This document shows positions 1-4,887 of a DNA stretch of 5,610 bases, one piece after another. A program made the position numbers and the translations under genes. Numbering within the stretch: position 1 is the stretch's first letter; every line of letters starts with the position of its first letter. The notes beneath the pieces were generated by a model. That model saw only the letters and a program-made list of their open reading frames with translations, was not told the DNA's origin and did no database searches. The stretch spans positions 1 to 5,610 of the forward strand of contig JAUWXD010000033.1 in the NCBI GenBank assembly GCA_030616505.1. Reading direction: 5' to 3'. The stretch comes from Hadesarchaea archaeon. GTDB lineage: Archaea; Hadarchaeota; Hadarchaeia; Hadarchaeales; Hadarchaeaceae.

Positions 1-764
1 ATGCGGTGTACGAGAAGTGCTGTGCCAAATCGAGCTAGGCTCCCGTCAGTTCCAGTGATGGGGTGGGTATCAATAGTCCTCCTTATCTTTTGAAGGATTT
101 TCTTATATTCGGTCTCGTGCACGATTTTGATTTTATCATTTCCGCGGACAACAACCGCTTTGAGCCGCTTAGATCCCATTACTGCTCCGAGACCGCACCT
201 TCCTGCTACACTTTCTCTACCTGTACGCCCACTCGAAATTATACATGCAACGGACGCCAGGTTCTCCCCAGCCGGACCGATAGCAGCTGCCCAAGCATTT
301 TCATGTTTCTCTATTAGTTCACGTCGAGCTTCGTGCGTGCTTTTGCCCCAAAGTAAATTTGCGTCCTTGATGGAGACATTGTCTCCGTCCACAAGTAGGT
401 AAACAGGCTTACTCGATTGCCCCTCGAATATGATTCCATCGAACCCCGCCCGTTTGAGGTGTACGCCGAAGGAGCCACCCATAAGAGAGTCGGCCACCGT
501 GCCAGTGAGAGGAGACTTTGAGCACACAGCAGTCCTACCCGCACCCGGAAATGTAGTTCCAGTAAGCGGACCAGTTATGAATATTAGTTTATTTGCAGGG
601 CTCAATGGGTCGGTATCTGGTTTGAGTTCATCGTAGAGAATTTTGGTACCGTAACCGCGCCCACCCAGAAAGTTGTAAGCTGTTGAAATGTTTGTTTTTT
701 CCATCCCAATTAAACCCTTTGAGAGGTTCACCCGTAGCAGCTTGCCAGTGTATCCTCCAAGCAT
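1..764 (-). CDS. Aldehyde:ferredoxin oxidoreductase family protein, N-terminal part (3' end beyond window)
   Basis: AOR-family enzymes oxidise aldehydes (or related substrates) to acids with a tungsten bis-pterin cofactor and pass electrons to ferredoxin, in the cytoplasm. The visible 254 residues start MLGGYTGKLLRVNLSKG and continue with FLGGRGYGTKILYDEL (about 32-47), LSPANKLIFITGPLTGT (54-70), GAGRTAVCSKSPLTG (74-88), MGGSFG (95-100), GPAGENLA (163-170) and GRCGLGAVMGSKRLKA (188-203). These follow the N-terminal cofactor-binding domain of Pyrococcus AOR block by block, including the arginines of GGR- and AGR-type loops. The iron-sulfur cysteines and the rest of the catalytic domain lie beyond the left edge. 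The start is ATG at 764: it fits the family N-terminus and an in-frame TGA lies just upstream. No strong ribosome binding site is visible. The subfamily (AOR, FOR, GAPOR or WOR type) cannot be told from this part. The frame is intact and diverges from panB. Confidence 0.93.
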   Translation of the reverse strand, partial: MLGGYTGKLLRVNLSKGLIGMEKTNISTAYNFLGGRGYGTKILYDELKPDTDPLSPANKLIFITGPLTGTTFPGAGRTAVCSKSPLTGTVADSLMGGSFGVHLKRAGFDGIIFEGQSSKPVYLLVDGDNVSIKDANLLWGKSTHEARRELIEKHENAWAAAIGPAGENLASVACIISSGRTGRESVAGRCGLGAVMGSKRLKAVVVRGNDKIKIVHETEYKKILQKIRRTIDTHPITGTDGSLARFGTALLVHR

Positions 765-793
765 GAGACCACAAAATCACTAAACTTCCTGTC

Positions 794-799
794 TATAAG
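794..799 (+). promoter_or_regulatory. Candidate TATA box in the AOR-panB divergent gap
   Basis: TATAAG lies in the gap between the AOR start (764) and panB (876). On the plus strand it would place transcription near 820-826, downstream of the upstream TTG at 813, which favours the ATG at 876 as the panB start. On the minus strand the same bases read CTTATA and would start AOR transcription a few bases before its ATG, giving an almost leaderless mRNA. It was assigned by spacing and motif only; no clear BRE was recognised. Confidence 0.35.
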
Positions 800-875
800 A
801 AATTACTTCAGATTGCCGAGCGCCGTCATTGCAAAAGTTAAATTGCCCGTCAATGCAGATAAACTGTCGAATCCC

Positions 876-1727
876 ATGGATAAAATCACGACCAAATCAA
901 TTCGTGAAATGAAGGATAGTGGCGAGCGCGTGACCATGGTGGCGGCTTACGATTACTCAACCGCTCGCATGATTGACGAAGCAGGAGTCGACGCAGTCTT
1001 GATTGGGGACTCACTTGCAAATGTCGTCCTCGGCTACAAGGATACTCTTTCCGTCACCATGGACGAGATGATTCACCACACAAAGGCGGTGGCTCGCGGT
1101 GCGAAGCGTGCATTGGTAGTTGGAGATATGCCTTTCATGTCTTACCAAGCAAGCGCCGAGGATGCGATTAGAAACGCGGGACGGTTTATAAAGGAGGGTC
1201 GCGCGGAAGCGGTAAAAGTCGAGGGAGGTCGAGGTATGGTCAAGAAAATCGAAGCAGTCATCCAGTCAGGCATACCGGTAATGGGACACCTCGGGCTTAC
1301 TCCTCAATGGTTCCATCAATTCGGAGGCTTCAAGGTACGAGGGAAAACCAAGTCTGCGGCAAGCACGATTCTAAAGGATGCACGAAAGCTGGAGCGGGCG
1401 GGGGTTTTCAGCATCGTGTTTGAGTGCGTTCCGTGGCAGCTGGCGAAGTTGGTCACAGAAAAGGTGAAGGTGCCCACTATTGGGATAGGTGCGGGCCCCT
1501 ACTGTGACGGCCAAGTGCTGGTACTTTACGACATGCTGGGTCTGACCGGTCCTCACGTTCCGAAGTTCGTCAAACGTTATGCCAATATTGATGATACGGC
1601 GAAAAAGGCACTGGCGGATTTCAAGCGGGAAGTCAAAACCGGCAAGTTCCCGACGCTCAAACACAGCTACGAGATGCCGCGCGAAGAGATGCGGAAGTTG
1701 TTAAAAGAGCTCAAACGTAGGCATTAA
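876..1727 (+). CDS. panB: 3-methyl-2-oxobutanoate hydroxymethyltransferase (ketopantoate hydroxymethyltransferase)
   Basis: PanB transfers a hydroxymethyl group from 5,10-methylene-tetrahydropterin to 2-oxoisovalerate, making ketopantoate, the first committed step toward pantothenate and coenzyme A. It is a cytosolic, Mg-dependent TIM barrel. With the ATG at 876 the protein has 283 residues, a usual length. Visible motifs are TAMVAAYDY-type strand VTMVAAYDYSTA (19-30), GDS with D45 and S46, VLGYKDTLSVTMDEM (51-65), VGDMPF with D84, KVEGG with K114 and E116, MGHLGLTPQ with H138 (136-144), FECVPWQLA with catalytic E183, and TIGIGAGPYCDGQVLV (201-216). D45, D84, E116 and E183 correspond to the metal ligands and catalytic glutamate of E. 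coli PanB. The frame is also open to a TTG at 813 (21 extra residues), but that extension has no family similarity, and MDKITTKSIREMK is the typical PanB start. No Shine-Dalgarno precedes 876. Confidence 0.96.
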   Translation: MDKITTKSIREMKDSGERVTMVAAYDYSTARMIDEAGVDAVLIGDSLANVVLGYKDTLSVTMDEMIHHTKAVARGAKRALVVGDMPFMSYQASAEDAIRNAGRFIKEGRAEAVKVEGGRGMVKKIEAVIQSGIPVMGHLGLTPQWFHQFGGFKVRGKTKSAASTILKDARKLERAGVFSIVFECVPWQLAKLVTEKVKVPTIGIGAGPYCDGQVLVLYDMLGLTGPHVPKFVKRYANIDDTAKKALADFKREVKTGKFPTLKHSYEMPREEMRKLLKELKRRH

Positions 1728-1746
1728 GCCCCGTATTCACAACATG

Positions 1747-1754
1747 CTTAAATA
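1747..1754 (+). promoter_or_regulatory. Archaeal TATA box for the small histone-like gene
   Basis: CTTAAATA lies 20 bases after the panB stop and about 45-50 bases before the ATG at 1799. It matches archaeal TATA consensus forms and predicts a start site near 1775-1780, leaving a leader of about 20 bases with the ribosome binding site inside it. The small gene would thus have its own promoter rather than depend on panB read-through. Confidence 0.55.
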
Positions 1755-1786
1755 CCTTAAAATTTCAGGATAAAACAGCTAAAAAC

Positions 1787-1793
1787 GGAGGTG
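1787..1793 (+). promoter_or_regulatory. Strong Shine-Dalgarno site of the histone-like gene
   Basis: GGAGGTG is a seven-base match to the complement of the archaeal 16S rRNA 3' end, five bases before the ATG at 1799. It is the best ribosome binding site in the window and is good evidence that the 54-codon frame is a real, well translated gene. Confidence 0.8.
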
Positions 1794-1798
1794 CGTAA

Positions 1799-1963
1799 AT
1801 GGCATATATCGTAAAGTCCACCGTTAGAGGTCTGATTAAGGGAATGCGAGCAAGCGGAGATTTCTTCAAAGAGCTAGATGAACTGATCAAGAGACGGTGC
1901 AGGCGAGCAATAGAACGAGCGAAAGCCAACGGAAGAAAGACCTTGCGCGGAACTGACGTTTAA
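1799..1963 (+). CDS. Minimal histone-fold protein, probably face-to-face (FtF) type
   Basis: The product has 54 residues and is very basic. It starts MAYIVKSTVRGLIKGMRASG and ends in an RKTLRGTDV tail. Inferred structure: short helix 1 at about 5-15, a long central helix at about 19-44 (FFKELDELIKRRCRRAIERA), then a loop with R46 and T48 and the first turn of a short helix 3 with D53. R46-x-T48-x4-D53 is the RxTxxxxD motif of histone folds. A single fold with an N-terminal VKS segment and a nearly absent helix 3 fits the small prokaryotic histones of the FtF group, which form dimers or tetramers and bind DNA differently from nucleosomal histones. Binding DNA in the nucleoid is inferred. It has its own TATA box, a strong ribosome binding site and a T-rich terminator, so it is probably a single-gene, well expressed transcript. 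The assignment rests on motif memory; another short DNA-binding protein is the alternative. Confidence 0.74.
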   Translation: MAYIVKSTVRGLIKGMRASGDFFKELDELIKRRCRRAIERAKANGRKTLRGTDV

Positions 1964-2006
1964 ACTATTTTCTGATTTTTTCTCACTTATTTTTTTTATT
2001 TTTTTA
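1964..2006 (+). terminator. T-rich archaeal terminator after the histone-like gene
   Basis: The 43 bases after the TAA are dominated by T runs on the plus strand, the longest being eight T (1990-1997) and seven T (1999-2005). Archaeal RNA polymerase terminates at such tracts without a hairpin. The tract is polar: on the minus strand it is A-rich, so it should stop the histone-like transcript but not the eIF5A transcript arriving from the right. Confidence 0.7.
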
Positions 2007-2396
2007 TCATTTTACGCGCTCTATTTTCCTTCTTTCAAGAGCTTGAATGTATTCTACCTCAACCCCTTCGCGCACATCTCCTCGAAGTTGTATAGGAATC
2101 GGCAGTTCGAATGTTTCGTAGGTCAGGAGGTCCATCAGTTGCACATTGTCGGTCACGATTGCCAGCACTTGGGCACTCCCACGTTCAATCATGGGTACAT
2201 CTATTTTTGCGCTCGTGGGACGAATGAGGGAACGCTTTTGGGAGTCGAACAACCCAATCGCATCTATCTTGGCCTTCGCATGTCCATGCTTTCCTGGCGC
2301 CGAGGTTGAAAAACCGACTATGCGGCAGGGCTCGCCATCAACGATGATGAAACGTCCTTCTTTTAGTTTTCCGACTTCAGTCATCTCCCTTGTCAT
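2007..2396 (-). CDS. eif5a: Translation factor aIF5A (eIF5A homologue), hypusinated
   Basis: aIF5A binds the ribosome near the peptidyl-tRNA and promotes peptide bond formation at stalling sequences and translation termination. It acts only after a lysine is converted to (deoxy)hypusine. The 129-residue protein, normal for archaea, has an N-terminal SH3-like KOW-type domain (about 8-70) and a C-terminal OB fold (about 71-129). The modification loop is STSAPGKHGHAKA (30-42) with K36 as the hypusine site. KEGRFIIVDGEPCRIV (12-27) and the strand around IDAIGLFD (45-52) are also typical. The ATG at 2396 is preceded by GGTG with a five-base gap. The other candidate, Met5 at 2384, has a purine-rich AAGGGAG directly against it, which is too close. 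The gene diverges from nob1 and converges on the histone-like gene; deoxyhypusine synthase is not in the window. Confidence 0.98.
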   Translation of the reverse strand: MTREMTEVGKLKEGRFIIVDGEPCRIVGFSTSAPGKHGHAKAKIDAIGLFDSQKRSLIRPTSAKIDVPMIERGSAQVLAIVTDNVQLMDLLTYETFELPIPIQLRGDVREGVEVEYIQALERRKIERVK

Positions 2397-2401
2397 CTAA
2401 A

Positions 2402-2405
2402 CACC
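2402..2405 (-). promoter_or_regulatory. Ribosome binding site of aIF5A
   Basis: On the minus strand AAAAGGTGTTTAG runs directly into the ATG at 2396; GGTG ends five bases from the start, the same spacing as in the histone-like gene. It decides for Met1 over Met5. Confidence 0.6.
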
Positions 2406-2426
2406 TTTTGACTTTTTCAGACCTTG

Positions 2427-2437
2427 CTTAAAAATAT
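2427..2437. promoter_or_regulatory. Shared or back-to-back TATA element between aIF5A and nob1
   Basis: The plus strand reads CTTAAAAATAT, a good archaeal TATA box; the minus strand reads ATATTTTTAAG, also usable. On the minus strand it would start the aIF5A mRNA near 2405, a few bases ahead of its GGTG site. On the plus strand it would start nob1 near 2459, with a leader of about 75 bases. A second plus-strand candidate, GTTAAATCC at 2481-2489, would give a shorter nob1 leader. Orientation was assigned from spacing only. Confidence 0.5.
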
Positions 2438-2520
2438 GGCGAATAAGCTGTATCTTTTTTTCTGAACGGACTTCCGCAAGGTTAAATCCAACAAGTGGAG
2501 AAAGTTTTACCGCAAGGCAA

Positions 2521-2525
2521 AGGAG
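2521..2525 (+). promoter_or_regulatory. Ribosome binding site that decides the nob1 start
   Basis: AGGAG lies eight bases before the GTG at 2534. The farther upstream in-frame GTG at 2495 has no comparable site. The site therefore places the start directly at the PIN domain. Confidence 0.7.
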
Positions 2526-2533
2526 AAGCTATA

Positions 2534-3022
2534 GTGGCGCGCAGGATATTGGTTCTAGATACCTCTGCGGTAATCGCTGGTTTCGTGCCAGGAGTAACTG
2601 ATGTTGAGCAGATTACCGTACCCGAGGTGCTTGAGGAAGCTCATGATTTATATTCAAAACTTGAGTTGGAAACTGCAGTGTTATCTGGAAAATTAAAAGT
2701 CGTCGAGCCATCTCAAGACTCGCTTGCGAAAGTTCGAGCCAAGGTCAAACACACTGGCGATGTGGTATCTCAAACTGATATCAAACTACTCGCGCTTGCA
2801 TTGGACTCGAAAGGTGATGGGGGTGAGCTAGTAACAGACGATTACGCTATCCAAAATCTGGCGAGCCTCTTCGACGTACCTTACCATCGTATCGCCACGC
2901 CAGGCATAAAGGAAGTGTTGCGCTGGGAGTTCGTTTGCTCGGCATGTGGGCGAAAGTATCCACCATCTGCCACCAATTGTATAATCTGTGGTTCCGAGCT
3001 AGTTAGGAAACCGAGACGGTGA
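2534..3022 (+). CDS. nob1: Endoribonuclease Nob1 (PIN domain plus zinc ribbon)
   Basis: Nob1 makes the final cut that produces the mature 3' end of 16S rRNA during small-subunit assembly. With GTG at 2534 the protein has 162 residues, usual for archaeal Nob1, and begins MARRILVLDTSAVIAGF, the first PIN strand with metal ligand D9. Further acidic positions are in VPEVLEEA (E31, E34 or E35), QTDIKLLALAL (D82) and LVTDDYAIQNLA (D102, D103), completing the PIN active site. The C-terminal zinc ribbon has C135, C138, C149 and C152 in FVCSACGRKY and NCIICGSEL, and a basic tail. An upstream GTG at 2495 would add 13 residues (MEKVLPQGKGEAI) that precede the conserved strand and lack a good ribosome site, so I reject it. 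A DUF47 gene follows after 22 bases and may be cotranscribed, though the functions are unrelated. Confidence 0.95.
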   Translation: MARRILVLDTSAVIAGFVPGVTDVEQITVPEVLEEAHDLYSKLELETAVLSGKLKVVEPSQDSLAKVRAKVKHTGDVVSQTDIKLLALALDSKGDGGELVTDDYAIQNLASLFDVPYHRIATPGIKEVLRWEFVCSACGRKYPPSATNCIICGSELVRKPRR

Positions 3023-3033
3023 TTATTTTAAAC

Positions 3034-3040
3034 GAGGGGT
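3034..3040 (+). promoter_or_regulatory. Ribosome binding site of the DUF47 gene
   Basis: GAGGGGT lies four bases before the ATG at 3045 (its GAGG core is seven bases away). It supports this start over the next in-frame ATG at 3066, where a GGTGG run abuts the start codon. Confidence 0.55.
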
Positions 3041-3044
3041 CGAT

Positions 3045-3782
3045 ATGACTTGGGAAGTTGGTGGGATGAAAGACATTTTAGTGATAGCTCTCGCTCCAAT
3101 CGGTGGGAAAAGAGAGAAAGAAGCCTTCAATGTTCTCAAGCGAAATGCTGGTTCGGTTGTAGAGGTTGCAAAAAAACTAGAAAACCTCATCATCGCTTTC
3201 TTTTCCGAGCGCGATATCGAGAAAGCGGAGAAGCTCGGAAGGGAGCTCTCAGTTCTAGAGACAAAAGCAGATAAGGGCAGGAGGGATTTTATGCGAATCC
3301 TCCACGAAGGGGCTTTCATGCCTGCTTTCCGAGGAGACTTAGCTAGGCTCGCCGAGCAGCTTGACGGGATTGCTGATACTGCGGAAGGGGCGATGCGCTC
3401 GATATTGCTGCGAGAAAAACTTCGTCACGCCATCCGAAAAGCCGAAAAAAGAAATACTAAGCTCAAAGAGCTGAGGGCACGTTTCATAAAAATGGCCAAG
3501 CTTACCACTGAGACAATCGGCCTCTTGAAGCGGTCGGTGGAACTTCTAAGCACCGATATCGATGCGTCTCTAAAAAAGTCACAAGAGGTGGATGAGTTGG
3601 AACACGAAGTTGACACGATTGAACAGGGGCTTCTTAGCGACCTATACGAGCACGAAAAATACTTCGATCCAGTTACCGTACTCCAACTGGTAGACCTCAT
3701 CCACAGACTCGGAAACATCAGCGATCGGGCCGAGGACACAAGTGACCTGATAGAGATAATCGCCTACACTTTCAGAGCTTGA
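3045..3782 (+). CDS. DUF47 (PhoU-like) phosphate transport regulator
   Basis: DUF47 proteins are all-helical, PhoU-like cytosolic proteins usually encoded beside Pit-type phosphate permeases and thought to control them. This one has 245 residues, slightly longer than the common 210-230. After a short N-terminal extension (1-25), helices form two related three-helix halves. Conserved-looking acidic segments are LETKADKGRRDF (71-82), LAEQLDGIADTAE (102-114), ELEHEVDTIE (184-193) and GNISDRAEDTSDLI (223-236); PhoU proteins bind metal clusters with such E/D-x3-D patterns. The stretch 125-150 is strongly basic and probably coiled coil. It follows nob1 by 22 bases on the same strand, while its presumed partner pit lies convergent on the other side. 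The regulatory role is inferred from family and context; no partner contact can be seen. Confidence 0.9.
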   Translation: MTWEVGGMKDILVIALAPIGGKREKEAFNVLKRNAGSVVEVAKKLENLIIAFFSERDIEKAEKLGRELSVLETKADKGRRDFMRILHEGAFMPAFRGDLARLAEQLDGIADTAEGAMRSILLREKLRHAIRKAEKRNTKLKELRARFIKMAKLTTETIGLLKRSVELLSTDIDASLKKSQEVDELEHEVDTIEQGLLSDLYEHEKYFDPVTVLQLVDLIHRLGNISDRAEDTSDLIEIIAYTFRA

Positions 3783-3800
3783 ACTGAGATGGGACCGCTG

Positions 3801-3824
3801 AAAATTTTTCATACTTTCATTTTT
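3801..3824 (+). terminator. Candidate terminator between DUF47 and pit
   Basis: The 40-base convergent gap holds T runs on the plus strand (3805-3809 and 3820-3824) suited to stop the DUF47 transcript. On the minus strand only a run of four T (complement of 3801-3804) is present for pit, so the pit transcript may extend into the DUF47 gene. Moderate evidence only. Confidence 0.35.
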
Positions 3825-4842
3825 ATAACGTCAAGAACAGCCACCCTAACACAAGTGAGAGTGTACATGCAACGGCTGGCCCCATGACCCAAGCTATCCC
3901 TATATGACCAAGTTTTCTCTTGCTCACGGCGGTTGCACCTTTCACAAGTCCCACCCCCACAACCGCGCCTACAATAGCTTGTGTGGTGGAAACAGGTATT
4001 CCAAACTGCACAAACGACCATACAGTGATAGCGGCACCCAGTTGGGCTGCGAACGCGCTCAAGGCATCGAGCCTAGTTATCCCCGATCCCACCGTGTGCA
4101 CCACCTTGCGACTATAAGTCAGTGCACCAATCGCCAAACCGATTCCACCGAACAATCCGATTAGCATCATGAGGCTGTAATTCGTCCCGCCTCCCCCAAA
4201 AAACGCATAAATTACTCCGGTTGACGTGCCCACGTCGTTGGCTCCAAGTGCGTATGCTGTGGCCGCACTAGCTACTATAACCAATACGAGTAGAACTTGG
4301 TTGAGCAACACAATATTTTTTATCTTTCGTAGAAGTGGGGAGACAGTTTTGAATATGGTGAATGCAAGTAAGGCCGCAAATATTGGGTTCAGTAGCCAAG
4401 AGATGCCAATGACTCCGAGCGTGCCGAATTGGATGCTTGTCGCAGATCCTCCAGGTTGTATAAATGATAACAAGATTCCTGCCCCAATTACAGCGCCCAC
4501 CATGGACTGAGATGTGGAAACTGGCATGCCCCATATGGTAGCTATCGTGACCCACACCCCTGCGGCGAGCAATGTGGAAATTATGATCCACGGAGCGTTG
4601 GAAAGGGGATTCGTACCCAAAGATCCGGTCACTATGCCCTCTCCAACTGTATGCATGTTTTTCCAACCTTCGAGCACTGCACCCAAAAGGACAAACAAGA
4701 TTAAGATCAAGATCGCTCGGCGATAGGATAAAATGCGCCCGCCAACTGCTATCCCCACACAATTGGCGGAGTCGTTTGCACCGATGTTCCACGCGACATA
4801 AAAACCCGCGAGCAGCGCCGCTATCGTGATGATTTCAATCAG
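3823..4842 (-). CDS. pit: Pit-family low-affinity inorganic phosphate permease (non-ATG start)
   Basis: Pit permeases import inorganic phosphate (or metal-phosphate) across the cell membrane using an ion gradient. The frame read from CTG at 4842 gives 339 residues, a normal length, with about ten hydrophobic segments. It shows the family's inverted internal duplication: GFYVAWNIGANDSAN (13-27) is mirrored by ALGANDVGTSTG (198-209), and PVSTSQSMVGAVIGAG (107-122) by PVSTTQAIVGAVVGVG (283-298). The start is unusual. The first ordinary start codon in frame is GTG at 4758, which would remove the first membrane helix and the GANDSAN signature. Upstream of that, the only codons before an in-frame TAA (4843-4845) are CTG, ATT and so on. 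GGTGA at 4848-4852 is five bases before the CTG and eight before the ATT (4839), so I place the start at CTG or ATT. A base error turning a codon into TAA is the alternative; then GTG at 4851 would be the start. In repeat 2 the last Asn of the signature is Thr. Confidence 0.93.
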   Translation of the reverse strand: MIEIITIAALLAGFYVAWNIGANDSANCVGIAVGGRILSYRRAILILILFVLLGAVLEGWKNMHTVGEGIVTGSLGTNPLSNAPWIIISTLLAAGVWVTIATIWGMPVSTSQSMVGAVIGAGILLSFIQPGGSATSIQFGTLGVIGISWLLNPIFAALLAFTIFKTVSPLLRKIKNIVLLNQVLLVLVIVASAATAYALGANDVGTSTGVIYAFFGGGGTNYSLMMLIGLFGGIGLAIGALTYSRKVVHTVGSGITRLDALSAFAAQLGAAITVWSFVQFGIPVSTTQAIVGAVVGVGLVKGATAVSKRKLGHIGIAWVMGPAVACTLSLVLGWLFLTL

Positions 4843-4847
4843 TTATT

Positions 4848-4852
4848 TCACC
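4848..4852 (-). promoter_or_regulatory. Ribosome binding site upstream of a non-ATG pit start
   Basis: GGTGA on the minus strand complements the archaeal 16S rRNA tail. It sits five bases from CTG 4842 and eight from ATT 4839. The same GGTG core stands five bases from the start in aIF5A and the histone-like gene. The site overlaps an in-frame GTG-AAA-TAA mini-frame. Confidence 0.5.
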
Positions 4853-4870
4853 AAGCCAAATTAGCAGCAA

Positions 4871-4884
4871 TATGTTAAAATAGT
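4871..4884 (-). promoter_or_regulatory. Weak candidate promoter for pit
   Basis: The minus strand reads ACTATTTTAACATA, an AT-rich TATA-like stretch in the 45-base gap after the M28 gene. It would start transcription near 4850. Pit could equally be cotranscribed with the M28 gene upstream. Confidence 0.25.
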
Positions 4885-4887
4885 GAG

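Noticed and set aside
314..544. Minus-strand open frame of 76 codons, plus two plus-strand frames in 63-402
   Set aside because: They overlap the AOR gene in other frames. The AOR frame is continuous with clear family motifs; these have none and no ribosome sites.
813..875. Upstream TTG start giving PanB 21 extra residues
   Set aside because: The extension has no PanB similarity, no ribosome site, and lies before the start site predicted from the TATA-like box.
2277..2309. Hypusination loop variant STSAPGKHG as unusual
   Set aside because: SxPGKHG-type loops are normal in archaeal aIF5A and the modified Lys is intact.
2468..2489. Possible hairpin in the nob1 leader with a GCAA loop (GGACTTCC / GGTTAAATCC)
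   Set aside because: The stem is short, with one mismatch and a two-base bulge, so it is within chance. No riboswitch class was recognised.
2495..2533. Upstream GTG start for nob1
   Set aside because: GTG 2534 has AGGAG at eight bases and opens directly on the PIN strand; the extra 13 residues look non-coding.
4268..4792. Minus-strand frame of 174 codons inside pit, and several plus-strand frames across 3904-4726
   Set aside because: All are shadows of the pit gene, which has repeated family signatures across its whole length.
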